Counted from the first letter of the stretch, positions 41,885 through 51,366 are shown. The stretch: 64,000 nt of DNA from CAYGAG01 sp964347765 (GCA_964347765.1 CAYGAG010000001.1:1-64000); one strand, 5' to 3'. A program made the numbers and translations. Notes: generated by a model not told the origin, from the sequence alone.

Positions 41885-43015
41885 ATGAAGGTTTTCGAAC
41901 CAGGAAGAATGGGACAGTTACTTGTCAGAAACAGGCTTGTTAGATCGGCCACATATGAAGCATTGGCCACTGAAAATGGTCGGGTGACAGACAAACTCGT
42001 AGACCTGCACAAGACTCTAGCCAAGGGTGGAGTTGGACTGATAATCACTGGGTACACTTACGTTCAAGAGATTGGGAAGGGGGCTCCTCACATGACAGGA
42101 ATCGACAGAGATGATCTGATTCCTGGATTGAGAAGAATCACAGAGGCAGTCCACACTTGCGGTGAAGGCTGCAAAGTTGCAGTTCAGTTGACTCACTGTG
42201 GTCGTCAGACTGTCTTGGTGGAAAATCCTCCGGCTCCTTCTGCAGTCTTTGAACCAGTAGTGAACAGAATGCCGAAAGAAATGTCAGTAGGAGATATACA
42301 GGAAGCAGTTGAGGCTTTTGCTGAAGCTGCAAGAAGGGCAAAGGAAGCAGGTTTTGACGCAGTCCAACTCCACGGCGCTCACGGATACCTTCTGAGCGGA
42401 TTCCTCTCTCCTTACACGAATAGAAGAACAGATGAATACGGGGGTAACACCAAGAACCGGACAAGGATACTCAAAGAGATCTACTTTAGGATTGCAGAGA
42501 AGACAGGGAATGATTTCCCTGTTCTGATAAAGTTGAATGTTAGTGATTTCATAGAAGGCGGAGTAGACCTCAACGAATCCAAGAAGATTGCAGAAAGATT
42601 GTCTCGTATAGGTATCGCGGCTATCGAGACTAGTGGAGGCATGTTTGAAACGAGGATACATAACAGGAATTTGACGGCTTCCAGAACCAAAATCACGTCT
42701 AAAGATAAAGAAGCTTACTTCCTTCCCTATGCAAGAGAGATTAAGAAGGTTGTCGATGTCCCTTTGATTTTAGTCGGTGGAATAAGATCTCTCGATGTGA
42801 TTGAGCAGATCCTGAAGGAAGGAAGCGCAGATTTCGTTGCTCTGTCAAGACCTTTGATCAGAGAACCAGACCTCCCTAACAGGTGGTTGAGAAGAATCGG
42901 AGGATTGACTGCTCAGTGCATTTCCTGCAACGCATGCTATAAAAGCCTAACGAATGGTGGGGTTCGATGCGTTCAGAAAGAAGAGGCTGAAAAGAAAGTC
43001 TGGAAAGAGTCATGA
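41885..43015 (+). CDS. NADH:flavin oxidoreductase (old yellow enzyme family)
   Basis: The product (376 residues) is an FMN TIM-barrel ene-reductase. Visible marks are RNRLVRSATYEALAT near the N-terminus, VQLTHCGRQT, the substrate-binding HGAHGYLLSGFLSP (His-Ala-His variant), NRRTDEYGGNTKNR and LILVGGIRSLDVIEQIL. The C-terminus has four cysteines in CISCNACYKSLTNGGVRC, like the Fe-S region of the longer 2,4-dienoyl-CoA reductase group, but the FAD/NAD domain is absent. GGTGA precedes ATG 41885; GTG 41876 is an alternative start. Confidence 0.9.
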   Translation: MKVFEPGRMGQLLVRNRLVRSATYEALATENGRVTDKLVDLHKTLAKGGVGLIITGYTYVQEIGKGAPHMTGIDRDDLIPGLRRITEAVHTCGEGCKVAVQLTHCGRQTVLVENPPAPSAVFEPVVNRMPKEMSVGDIQEAVEAFAEAARRAKEAGFDAVQLHGAHGYLLSGFLSPYTNRRTDEYGGNTKNRTRILKEIYFRIAEKTGNDFPVLIKLNVSDFIEGGVDLNESKKIAERLSRIGIAAIETSGGMFETRIHNRNLTASRTKITSKDKEAYFLPYAREIKKVVDVPLILVGGIRSLDVIEQILKEGSADFVALSRPLIREPDLPNRWLRRIGGLTAQCISCNACYKSLTNGGVRCVQKEEAEKKVWKES

Positions 43016-43100
43016 CTATGGAAAAGCAGAAGTACTCTGCCATGCTGACAAGAACTCCTGTTTTGAAAAAACGCTTCTGACCAGCGCTATTGTTGATTTG

Positions 43101-43540
43101 TCACGTTCGCATATGGGTTTTCGGTTTCTCGCATGCTTTTCTGGAATGACTTATTCGGTAGGGTTTCATTCCTATTCCTACGTCTATCCAGGGTCTATCT
43201 GTTATTCTTTTGCAGCCAGGCTTTTCATAAACTTTGACCGCTGGATGATTATCTGTTCTCACAAAATAGGGCTGCTGCTTCTGCGTTTTCTAGAGATTCG
43301 TTTGTTACAGCCGAAGTTGCTAGTGTTGCATATCGTTTGTTTCATTCTGTTGGGTGGGTGTAGACTTCACCTGTAATCCAAATCTCTAGCAGTTGGAGGA
43401 AGGAGCTGGCATAAGAGACTAACTCGTGGTCTTTGAATATTCCATAGGTCGGCTGTTCTTGTATCATCTTGATATACTTCTTCAACTGTGTTACCGGACA
43501 GTCTTCTTTGTCTGAAGAAGAGTGGTAAGTTTCTTCGCGT
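43101..43540 (-). pseudogene. Broken GNAT acetyltransferase gene
   Basis: Reading the reverse strand from about 43536, one frame gives a GNAT-like order: PTYGIFKDHELVSYASSFLQ, then EIWITGEVYTHP. An in-frame TGA (43342-43344) interrupts the acetyl-CoA loop, after which the same frame continues YATLATSAVTNESLENAEAA. Near 43258 the frame shifts and continues as VRTDNHPAVKVYEK and KRITDRPWIDVGIGMKP, a typical GNAT C-terminus. A TAA also cuts the N-terminal side. With at least one stop and one frameshift it cannot make a normal enzyme. The remaining sequence between 43016 and 43602 holds nothing else I can name. Confidence 0.62.
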
Positions 43541-43602
43541 CTTTAGAGCTTTTCGCGCGCTTTACTTGTCACTTTTGTGAAGGTTGTGTTAATTCGGAAG
43601 CT

Positions 43603-44976
43603 TCAGGGAGTGAATTCTTGGCCGAATCTTATGGCAGTTATACCTATGTCTCTCATATCGATTCGATTGTCCTCGTTTACGTCTGCGTGGGGGTCCCACA
43701 TTGGGTCTGTTGCTGTGCAGCCGAATCTTCGGGCCACAGAGCCTATGTCTCTCATTTCAATTTTGCCATCATGATTCACGTCCCCGCACATGTAAGGAGA
43801 CATGAGGGGATAGTGGTCAATGTTGTTTTGGGTGATTACATATGGGTTGTCACCGATGCCATCTCCGTTTGTGTCTATCCCTGTGTAGTTGCTCCAAGAA
43901 TTGCCTGCGTAACCATTGTCCCATCTGTTTAATTCTTCAAGAGTTTGCTCGCAACTTATGTCGTTTGTGTTGTTGAAAAGATTGTTATAGTAGATTGTGC
44001 AGTTGTCCACTTCGTTCTCTATGAACATGCCATCAATGTTGTTTAGGATGTTGTTTCTGATGATTCTGATATTATCAGCGATTAAATGCATCCCGACGGT
44101 ATTGTTCATTATGTTACATTCAAGTATGACCACATCTTTGCTGTGGACAATTATCCCATCTGTCTCAGAACACCCTATCATGGTAAAACCGCTTACTAGT
44201 ACGTTGCTTCCAGTTATGTTCAACACTGCTTGGTCCGTAGTGTTACCTGTGCTGGCATCAATCGTGGTAGTATCGCTGCCTTCTCCTATTATCTCCAAAC
44301 TATCTTTGTTCACGACGATACATTCATAGTATGTTCCAGAAAGGACTTGGATTCTGTCGCCCGGCGACGCTTCCAGAATCGCTTGTTGAATTGTCGAGAA
44401 TTGTGTTGGAACTTTCAGTATACGGCAAGCGGTTATACTAACGTTGCCCCAACATGCGCTTAGTTCGCGATCCGTATCGCAGAAGTCGCTTCTTCCAAAA
44501 GCAAGCTTGAACTCTTCTCCTGGCTTCAGATCAGAAATGACTATTCGTCGATAATACCATATTCCAGGCTCGTGTCCGCCAACATATTCCAAGACACGAG
44601 TTCCATCGGCAACATATCCCGACAAGTCCGAACGTAACAAGTATAATGATAATTGCTTTCTGTCAAGGTGAGGAGTGATATCGTCATACATGAAATGGCC
44701 TTCAACGACAACTCTTCCTGATGGGGGAATAATGAATATCTCAGTATGATAGCCAAAAAACTCGTAGCCAAATTCAAACGCTCCTGGATAACCACAAGTG
44801 TTGACTGAAACACCATCTCCATAAGGAGTCGAGATTTCGGCGATGTTAACATATTGCCCGTGCGGAACTGTGCCTTCCATCCATGAACTCGACGTCATGT
44901 CAACCGGAAAAGCACACGTTTCACAAAAGAAGAGAGATACAAAGATGAGAAACACAAAAACCTTTCCCTTCATCAT
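43603..44976 (-). CDS. Secreted right-handed beta-helix protein with dockerin-like repeats
   Basis: The product (457 residues) starts with a signal peptide (MKGKVFVFLIFVSLFFCETC, cleavage near CAFP). It has a lectin-like beta domain (about 30-190), then a NosD/pectate-lyase-like beta helix (TQFSTIQQAILEASPGDRIQ, followed by many N-I-x-x-N turns). Two EF-hand-like calcium loops at the C-terminus form a dockerin type I module (GDVNHDGKIEMRDIGSVARR and ADVNEDNRIDMRDIGITAI). Dockerins normally bind cohesins; in archaea their partners are mostly unknown. It is a cell-surface or secreted carbohydrate-related protein. Confidence 0.83.
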   Translation of the reverse strand: MMKGKVFVFLIFVSLFFCETCAFPVDMTSSSWMEGTVPHGQYVNIAEISTPYGDGVSVNTCGYPGAFEFGYEFFGYHTEIFIIPPSGRVVVEGHFMYDDITPHLDRKQLSLYLLRSDLSGYVADGTRVLEYVGGHEPGIWYYRRIVISDLKPGEEFKLAFGRSDFCDTDRELSACWGNVSITACRILKVPTQFSTIQQAILEASPGDRIQVLSGTYYECIVVNKDSLEIIGEGSDTTTIDASTGNTTDQAVLNITGSNVLVSGFTMIGCSETDGIIVHSKDVVILECNIMNNTVGMHLIADNIRIIRNNILNNIDGMFIENEVDNCTIYYNNLFNNTNDISCEQTLEELNRWDNGYAGNSWSNYTGIDTNGDGIGDNPYVITQNNIDHYPLMSPYMCGDVNHDGKIEMRDIGSVARRFGCTATDPMWDPHADVNEDNRIDMRDIGITAIRFGQEFTP

Positions 44977-45186
44977 CTCCATCTCCCATAGAATGGAGGA
45001 AAACGCAGTATTTACTCTTTATGGGAAGTCTGTCAGTCCCCTTTCCACACATTGGTGTATGTCGAAATCCCAACCCCAACCTTTCCTGTTTAGCTTGGAA
45101 ATCAGAATCTGTACCCTTGCATAATCACAATAAGCAATAGTCTGGTAAGGATGGACATGAGAAGTGAGAATTCCGATAGTAACTAA

Positions 45187-45195
45187 TTTATAAAT
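45187..45195 (+). promoter_or_regulatory. TATA box of the small winged-helix gene
   Basis: TTTATAAAT is followed 25 bases later by the inverted repeat at 45214-45229, where transcription should start. The ATG is at 45248, with an AAGAGGA ribosome site at 45236-45242. Confidence 0.55.
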
Positions 45196-45213
45196 CATAG
45201 TCTCTCAGAAAGT

Positions 45214-45229
45214 AAGGTCGGAAGACCTT
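45214..45229 (+). promoter_or_regulatory. Inverted repeat at the predicted start of transcription
   Basis: AAGGTC and GACCTT are perfect arms around GGAA. The site covers the predicted start of transcription of the winged-helix gene at 45248, so it is a good candidate for the operator of that regulator. As RNA it would make a small hairpin in the leader. Confidence 0.45.
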
Positions 45230-45247
45230 GCCAATAAGAGGATAATC

Positions 45248-45430
45248 ATGACCAAGCTTGAAGATCAGGTCATATCAGCCTTACAAGGCTCAACTGAAGG
45301 TCTGACCTTGTCCGAGATAGCTGTGGAAGTAGGTCAATCTGAAAAGAAAGTTTTCAAAGCCTTGCGAAAGCTATTCCAAAAAGGCATGATTGATTCGCAA
45401 AACCGCCGGTACAGATCTATCTCTGAATAA
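45248..45430 (+). CDS. Small winged-helix DNA-binding protein
   Basis: The 60-residue product is a minimal winged helix: LEDQVISALQGSTEGLTLSE, then IAVEVGQSEKKVFKALRKLF as recognition region and a wing GMIDSQNRRYRSIS. It has no ligand domain. Such stand-alone domains are frequent in archaea and often repress their own promoter. The inverted repeat just upstream suits that idea. The gaps on either side (44977-45186 and 45431-45605) show nothing else. Confidence 0.75.
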   Translation: MTKLEDQVISALQGSTEGLTLSEIAVEVGQSEKKVFKALRKLFQKGMIDSQNRRYRSISE

Positions 45431-45605
45431 TTCAAAAAAGGCTGGAGACCTGCCATGTCCAATAGTGAACTCACTCCCGTGGAAGGCCAAGAAGGAAATT
45501 TTGCAAAATATTGAAAGAAAAATGTAAGGCAAAGAGACTAGAAGATAGCTTCGCCGTCTTCTGTCTCTCGATCGTGTGGCTTATCGACGATATGAAGATC
45601 TGCTT

Positions 45606-45818
45606 TTATTTGGGACTGTTCCATGTTTCGATTATGAGCTTGCTGTCGCCGCCGGGTTCGAAACTCACTTTGACGTCAATAGAACCTGTGGCTCCTCTTC
45701 TTCCCTTTCCAAATTTCTTGAAAGGGAACATGCTGTCTTCAGCTAAGTACACTGGCAGATAGATCAAGTATTTGCCGTCTTTCCTACGAAACAAACGTCC
45801 TCTTCCTTCACTAACCAT
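45606..45818 (-). CDS. Small unknown protein (70 aa)
   Basis: The product looks like a compact beta-rich, basic domain: RGRLFRRKDGKYLIYLPVYL, then SIDVKVSFEPGGDSKLIIE. A GAGGTG ribosome site precedes the ATG, and a TATA-like GCTTAAATACT (45872-45882, reverse strand) lies about 55-65 bases upstream, so expression signals are good. Similar short proteins are found in several archaea, but I cannot give a function. The next gene, divergent, is the NurA homologue. Confidence 0.65.
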   Translation of the reverse strand: MVSEGRGRLFRRKDGKYLIYLPVYLAEDSMFPFKKFGKGRRGATGSIDVKVSFEPGGDSKLIIETWNSPK

Positions 45819-46119
45819 CTTTTAGACACCTCGATTTAATTCTACATTGAGATATGCTAGTATCACGAAGAAGTATTTAAGCTTTATCTCATTTGATTCA
45901 ATGAAGCATCAATTAACTCAATGAGCAGCTCCAACATGTGAATCGGCTGCAACGAAAACGCAAGTGTAAGTGTAACAGAGAAAATCACTGTTAGTCCAAA
46001 CGTGACGGAAAGTAAGATTGGCGACCTGAAAACTGCCTAGCATGATTCTCTCATGTCTTCTCAAGAATAGGTAACTTTTTACTGCAAGAAAACCTACTTG
46101 TGACGGGAGGAAAAGGCAG
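45819..46119. other. Divergent promoter region between a small gene and nurA
   Basis: The left part holds the TATA-like element of the small reverse-strand gene (45872-45882). A GGGAGG ribosome site for nurA is at the right end (46105-46110). I see no gene in the remainder. Confidence 0.4.
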
Positions 46120-48018
46120 GTGGATTCTTCTTTAAGCGATGCACTGGAACGCACAAGCGAGATGCTGAGATTTGGGGCAGCCAATCAAGTTGAGAACTAC
46201 GAAAGACATTTTTCTTCGCTAAGAAATCTCTACGAAAGTCTGACTTCCAATCTTATGATAATGGATATTGATTGTAAAGAAGCTTCGAATACAGCTGAAG
46301 AGTTCTTCGATGACTACGATGTGCGTTTTGCAGGGATAGATGGTACAATGTATTCGCGTCCACTATTCGACCTAGTAATCTTCTTCGGGGGAGCCTATGC
46401 CTCAACAGGCAACGTGATCTTTCGAGGTCATCATAAGCCAGAAATCAGATATGACAAGAGAACAATCCGTCGGAGCGCAGGAATCTCAAGCGTTGTACCC
46501 GTATATGTCAATGAGATTCCTGATATTGATCAGGCTTTTTTTGAGGGAGAACGCCCTGAAGAAGTGAAGCCATTAGGGGATGAATCTATAATCAGCAATG
46601 CTACCATTGCGAATTGGATAATGACCTTTGCTGAATACTATCTTGCCTACAGACTAGCGACAGATCCTGAACAGAAGATCGGCATTATTCTTCTAGACAG
46701 AAGCTTGTCGATTGACAGAGCAAGTTTTCTTTATGATACGTCAAAACATCAATTATGGAGAGCTAAAAGCAGTATTGTAGGATATGAGATCGATGGTGAA
46801 CTTGTTGACAAGAACGATCTGATGATTGCAAGGCAATACGTCTTGAATGAAGGTTTAGGGCTGCCTCCGTCCAGAGGCGACTATTTACGTTACGCTATTA
46901 TTCATCTGCTAAGGCGAAAGGGCAGTCTCTCTGAAGAGCAGATTTGTGCAGATTTTGAGATAGCAGATGATGAGAGGGCAAGACGAGTGAAGCGATATCT
47001 TGACCGTCTCATTGACGCAAATGTGGTGAGTAGAATCAATGGGAATTATGCTCTGGAAACACGATATAGAACCACTTGGAATCGGATTGGGAAGCTTGTA
47101 GCAGGCTTGGGCGATCGATTTTTCTCCACAAAGAGATATGATGGCATGACAGCCAATCTAATGAAAATTCTGAAAGATGGAAAAGAACAGTGGCTCACAA
47201 CACTTGATATCGCATTTTTGACGCTCTTCACTCTTCACATGCTGATGGAAGAATGCTGGAAAAGACGGATCCTCCTAGTGGGCTTGACAAAGGATACGGC
47301 TGCAAGAGATTTCAAACGTCAATTAGTACCCATAATGCAGAATGAAGGGCTTCTGAGAAGAGCTGTCTCCCTGAAAGAGTTCGAGAAACTGCCAAATACG
47401 GATCGCATGATACTACAGTCAGTCAGTATCCTAAATCCCAATCAAATCGCTCTTCCCTGGGCTCTGGTGGAGTACGACTCCGCCTTCAGAACCATGATTC
47501 TAGACCTGAAAAAACGCAAGGGGTATGTCTCAGGAGCGATAAAGAACAGGATAGGCCTTGAAAGAGTATTCTTAAAGACATATGTACAATTGAGTCAAGC
47601 CAAAACAGATTTAATGCTTAGAAGCAATGTTCTTCTTTCAGATCGCTTAGTCTACCCAGAATATGATTATAAACCTGAAAATCTCGTCGAATTCTGGAAC
47701 GAGTTTGGCGGCGCGAAAGAGCCATTGGAGATCATCTTATTCATCAACAAAGACGTTCCAAACAAGCTTCAGACTTTAGTGTTAGCTGTGTTGAGCGCCA
47801 TGGCACCTTCTAACATACCTGAAGCTTTCGGCCACAACAAACCCCTATTCATTGCTGACAAGATCGCGAAGTGGAACTATGGCCGATTCAAGCGTATCGT
47901 GGACACTACAGCGGATTGGATACTCAACAATCATAAGTTGAGAAGATTCATATTTTACATGTCTTCTTTCAGAGAGAGGAGAGCAACAATTGAAGCTGCA
48001 AGAAGAGAAAGAATCTAA
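46120..48018 (+). CDS. nurA: NurA-domain nuclease, long form
   Basis: NurA is a nuclease that works with the HerA translocase in DNA end resection. The 632-residue product has the NurA core split over its length: FAGIDGTMYSRPLFDLVIFF with Asp74 early, and IGIILLDRSLSIDRASF with Asp193, both at expected metal positions. Between 262 and 312 it has a winged-helix-like insertion (RRKGSLSEEQICADFE and on). At 632 residues it is nearly twice the usual 330-400. GTG start after GGGAGG. HerA overlaps its end by 29 bases, the usual tight pairing; Mre11 and Rad50 are not nearby. Confidence 0.84.
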   Translation: MDSSLSDALERTSEMLRFGAANQVENYERHFSSLRNLYESLTSNLMIMDIDCKEASNTAEEFFDDYDVRFAGIDGTMYSRPLFDLVIFFGGAYASTGNVIFRGHHKPEIRYDKRTIRRSAGISSVVPVYVNEIPDIDQAFFEGERPEEVKPLGDESIISNATIANWIMTFAEYYLAYRLATDPEQKIGIILLDRSLSIDRASFLYDTSKHQLWRAKSSIVGYEIDGELVDKNDLMIARQYVLNEGLGLPPSRGDYLRYAIIHLLRRKGSLSEEQICADFEIADDERARRVKRYLDRLIDANVVSRINGNYALETRYRTTWNRIGKLVAGLGDRFFSTKRYDGMTANLMKILKDGKEQWLTTLDIAFLTLFTLHMLMEECWKRRILLVGLTKDTAARDFKRQLVPIMQNEGLLRRAVSLKEFEKLPNTDRMILQSVSILNPNQIALPWALVEYDSAFRTMILDLKKRKGYVSGAIKNRIGLERVFLKTYVQLSQAKTDLMLRSNVLLSDRLVYPEYDYKPENLVEFWNEFGGAKEPLEIILFINKDVPNKLQTLVLAVLSAMAPSNIPEAFGHNKPLFIADKIAKWNYGRFKRIVDTTADWILNNHKLRRFIFYMSSFRERRATIEAARRERI

Positions 48019-49867
48019 CAGCTTCTGCTTCACAGACTTCGATGGCAGATTCCATGCCAGGCTGGCTGCAGTCATCCCAAAATACTTCACAGGTATTGAA
48101 GAAAGCAAGTTGGGAGGCACAGGGGCACGTTACCACTGTCGTGTCAAAGTTGAATATCAGAAAGACTTGATGGGACTCATGGAAGAAGGCATGCTTCTAG
48201 CCGTCAAGAACTTTAAACGTTCTCAGGCGAACCAGAAGATATACACGCTTATGGAGATCAGCAGGATCTGGCCAGAGCATTTCGGTCTGCGAGGCTTGTC
48301 AGACCATGGCTACTATCCTATGCAGTTTGAGATCATCGAACAGTCAGAGATGGATTGGCAGACAGACGACACCTCTACAATGATGATCCAGATAGATGCA
48401 ATACCCATAAACTACGATTTGATACTTGACCGAAATCACGATTTCGAGTTCATCAAGGGTTTCTCGTATCCAATTGTTGGGAGTCCCATACATATCTTGA
48501 ACAGCAACATGATTAATCGCATGTACAACCAACGTATAACTCAGAAGCTAGGTGTAGATGTCTCCAAAACTGTGGAGGATGCTCGAGTCGACCCTAGACT
48601 TGGAATCATCAAGATGTTCGAAGCCAGCCAAACCGTTGTACCCATATATGTTGACTTCGAGAAGCTTGTACGTTATCACTTCGGTGTTTTCGCCTTCACA
48701 GGAGGCGGAAAAAGCAATCTGATGTCGAACATCCTTAGACGTGTTTTGCTGCACACGCAGGATACGAAGTTTGTGATTTTTGACATAAGCTGTGAATACG
48801 TATTTCTGTTGTTGGACATCTTGGCCGATCCAACAGTATCCGCCAAGGTAGTTCTTGAGCGTAGAATAGATTCTCTCGAACAGTTTTTCAATTCCGTCGT
48901 CAAGCCGAGGGAATATGAGATAGATGAAAGGATCAAAGCTGGCTTGCGGCAGATCATGGATCAGGACAAACTCGCCTATTATCGGATGGCTCGGCACAAA
49001 GTCCCCAACTACGCTCAGTTCTTGGATGAACTCAAGTCTCAGAGAAAAGAGTGCATTAATAGACCCCATTACATAAACGCTATAGACAAGATTCATGACG
49101 CTATGCTGGAATACTTGGAAGAACATGGTTTAGGCGAGAAACAAGAAGTAGACGAGGATTTCGTGAAATACATAGACAAAGTTGCAGTCGACGCGGTTCA
49201 AGCATTCAAGGTTTCCGACAGAAGCGGATTGTACGCTTGGGCGACAACAAGAAACGAAATAGCTGACATGATCAGGAAAAAGCAGGAAAACGAGAAGGAT
49301 ACACATGGATTGACAGCAGAGATGATCCGCAGACTCTTGGAAGGCGAAAGCAGGCTTATTTGTGCTTCAATCTCAGACCCATTCATTATAAAAGACTTGG
49401 TCATAACTCTGACACAGGATCTGCTTGTAAGGAGAAAGAGAAGGTTCAAAGTCAAGCCTTACATTCTTCTGGTTTTCGATGAGGCACAAGAGTTCATACC
49501 TGCCTTGAGCGGAACATCAGGCATTGATGCAAAATGCTCTAGATACGTTGAAACTCTGCTCAGACAAGGAAGAAAGTACGGCTTAGGCGCATGCATAGCG
49601 ACTCAAAGGATCGCCTACCTGAACACTAACGCTTTACAGCAACTCCACACATACTTTGTAGGAACCCTGCCCCGCCCTTATGACCGGGCATTAATCAGTG
49701 ATACATTCATGATAGATAAAGGAATCTTGGAAAAGACTTTAGAGTTTGCACCTGGAGAGTGGCTTCTGTCAAGCTACATAGCTACAGGTATTGAGAACGT
49801 TCCCATATTCATAAAAGCCGACAACGCCGAAAGCGAGATAGAGAAACATCTAGGAGAGACAGCCTAG
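47990..49867 (+). CDS. herA: HerA-like DNA translocase ATPase
   Basis: HerA is a hexameric pump of the FtsK-HerA class that partners NurA. The 625-residue product has an N-terminal HAS-barrel-like region and Walker A GVFAFTGGGKSNL at about 232-244. A long helical insertion between 290 and 440 follows (typical DUF87 members have a shorter one). Walker B is ILLVFDEAQEFIPA, and the arginine finger region LLRQGRKYGLGACIATQR ends the core. The TTG start lies inside nurA after a GAGAGGAG. DNA repair is the default role; defence use cannot be excluded. Confidence 0.87.
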   Translation: MKLQEEKESNSFCFTDFDGRFHARLAAVIPKYFTGIEESKLGGTGARYHCRVKVEYQKDLMGLMEEGMLLAVKNFKRSQANQKIYTLMEISRIWPEHFGLRGLSDHGYYPMQFEIIEQSEMDWQTDDTSTMMIQIDAIPINYDLILDRNHDFEFIKGFSYPIVGSPIHILNSNMINRMYNQRITQKLGVDVSKTVEDARVDPRLGIIKMFEASQTVVPIYVDFEKLVRYHFGVFAFTGGGKSNLMSNILRRVLLHTQDTKFVIFDISCEYVFLLLDILADPTVSAKVVLERRIDSLEQFFNSVVKPREYEIDERIKAGLRQIMDQDKLAYYRMARHKVPNYAQFLDELKSQRKECINRPHYINAIDKIHDAMLEYLEEHGLGEKQEVDEDFVKYIDKVAVDAVQAFKVSDRSGLYAWATTRNEIADMIRKKQENEKDTHGLTAEMIRRLLEGESRLICASISDPFIIKDLVITLTQDLLVRRKRRFKVKPYILLVFDEAQEFIPALSGTSGIDAKCSRYVETLLRQGRKYGLGACIATQRIAYLNTNALQQLHTYFVGTLPRPYDRALISDTFMIDKGILEKTLEFAPGEWLLSSYIATGIENVPIFIKADNAESEIEKHLGETA

Positions 49868-50115
49868 ACACCTGTGATGGCAATTCGTCATCATGGTGAA
49901 GGAGCCGGTGTGATGCAGCGAGGGTCACAACTAACAGATGAGAATGCCTAGAGATTTAGTGGCGATCTGATCTATTTATTTGGAGAGGTCAGGAATTCTA
50001 GTCGAAAAAAGGAGAGTAATATCCAAGCAGAGTGATCTCTGGTTTCTACGTCCGTTTTGGGATCTGTTCCATAATCGTTTAATATTTGAGCAGGATATCT
50101 CTTAGAGGATGTAAT

Positions 50116-51366
50116 ATGAGAAAAAAATCAGCGTTAGTTCTGATCTTGTCTGTGTTATTGTCTTTAGGAATGTACAAGACATCTGATCATGTTAAGATTG
50201 AGGCAGACAATGGCTACTCACTTTCGTATTTTGACACGAATTCCGAGTATAGCAACGGTACGATTCCGGGGGATCCTCTAGACATTTGGTATGCGTGGGT
50301 CAACGTCTCGAAGACTCAGGTTATCTACTATACTCTGGTCTCCGATACTGTCAATCCTCCTGTTAAGAGCTTTCTAGGTCAGCACTTCCAGATTGAGGAC
50401 GGAACTGACGTGTTTGTTGGAAACACTTTAGCGTTGATAGAAGTCTACAACGACACTAACCAGGATGGTATTCCACAGGCAAACTTTACATCAGGAGAGT
50501 CGGAGATTGCCTATTATTTGGAAGTAAATAGCAGCGTCAGCTACGTGATATCTCCAATCGAAAAAACTGTGGAGGGTGAGACTCCGCACTACAGATGGAG
50601 CTTCAGATATGAAACCATCGATGGTTTTCTCCAATATGCCAACAAGTCAGGGGGTACTGGGGCAAAAGTGATGATTGATCATCTGGGCTTCGATTATGAT
50701 TTCTACTTCGTGGAAAACGTTTCCTACATAAAAACAGGTTACGATATTGGGAATATCACTAGCAGTGAACCTTTTGGAGAAGAACCTTCAATATCGCTTG
50801 ATAATCTAAGCCTTTCAATACTCTTCAGCACCGTGATTGCTTCAGCTAAACCATACGAGGCCTACGTCAACGGGGAACCTTACAATTCCACGACAGCAAC
50901 GAATCCTGCCATTCCAATGAGTGAAGGTCAGATTGCTGTGGAAATGATAAAAGCCGCCGAATTTCTATTCGGAGAAAACTATAACCTAACCAGGGGTGGA
51001 AGTATAGAGACATATGAGGCGAAATCAGAAGCAGCGGCAACTGAAAGCCTTCCAACAGGCGCACAATCTAGACTCGACTGGATCTTCGGCTATTTCGAAA
51101 AGAACTTAAACATGAGTGAACTATTTCCTTCAGCTTCTGGAATCGGTGGAAAAGTCAATCTGAACTGCAATGCATCAACGCTTCTCTACAGAATCTGCTA
51201 TCCTCTCTGGGAAGGACTGGCGATTGATCATGACCCAATGTATGTGGCATACCTCTATGGCAATGTGATGATCTCAGAGTTCTTCTCATGGGTCATTCTG
51301 CCACTCTTAGTGATAACCACGTTGCTTGCTGCAATACTTCGAAAAAGGCCAAGTCTAGCAGGATAG
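50116..51366 (+). CDS. Secreted, membrane-anchored protein of unknown function
   Basis: The product (416 residues) begins with a signal peptide (MRKKSALVLILSVLLSLGMY) and ends with a membrane anchor and basic stop (SWVILPLLVITTLLAAILRK). The middle is beta-rich, with many N-x-S/T sites suited to N-glycosylation and an Asp-rich loop NDTNQDGIPQ. I do not recognise the domain; it is probably a cell-surface protein. A GAGG ribosome site precedes ATG 50116, so the in-frame start at 50086 is less likely. The 249-base gap before it shows no gene. Confidence 0.72.
   Translation: MRKKSALVLILSVLLSLGMYKTSDHVKIEADNGYSLSYFDTNSEYSNGTIPGDPLDIWYAWVNVSKTQVIYYTLVSDTVNPPVKSFLGQHFQIEDGTDVFVGNTLALIEVYNDTNQDGIPQANFTSGESEIAYYLEVNSSVSYVISPIEKTVEGETPHYRWSFRYETIDGFLQYANKSGGTGAKVMIDHLGFDYDFYFVENVSYIKTGYDIGNITSSEPFGEEPSISLDNLSLSILFSTVIASAKPYEAYVNGEPYNSTTATNPAIPMSEGQIAVEMIKAAEFLFGENYNLTRGGSIETYEAKSEAAATESLPTGAQSRLDWIFGYFEKNLNMSELFPSASGIGGKVNLNCNASTLLYRICYPLWEGLAIDHDPMYVAYLYGNVMISEFFSWVILPLLVITTLLAAILRKRPSLAG

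Noticed and set aside
42954..43376. Forward open frame of 140 codons after the old-yellow-enzyme gene
   Set aside because: Its start lies inside that gene in another frame, its composition is not protein-like, and the reverse strand carries the recognisable GNAT remnant.
43522..43932. Forward open frame of 136 codons
   Set aside because: It is antisense to the dockerin region of the secreted protein, which has a clear signal peptide and domain order.
45918..46184. Reverse frame of 88 codons before nurA
   Set aside because: It overlaps the nurA start and its ribosome site, and the product looks random.
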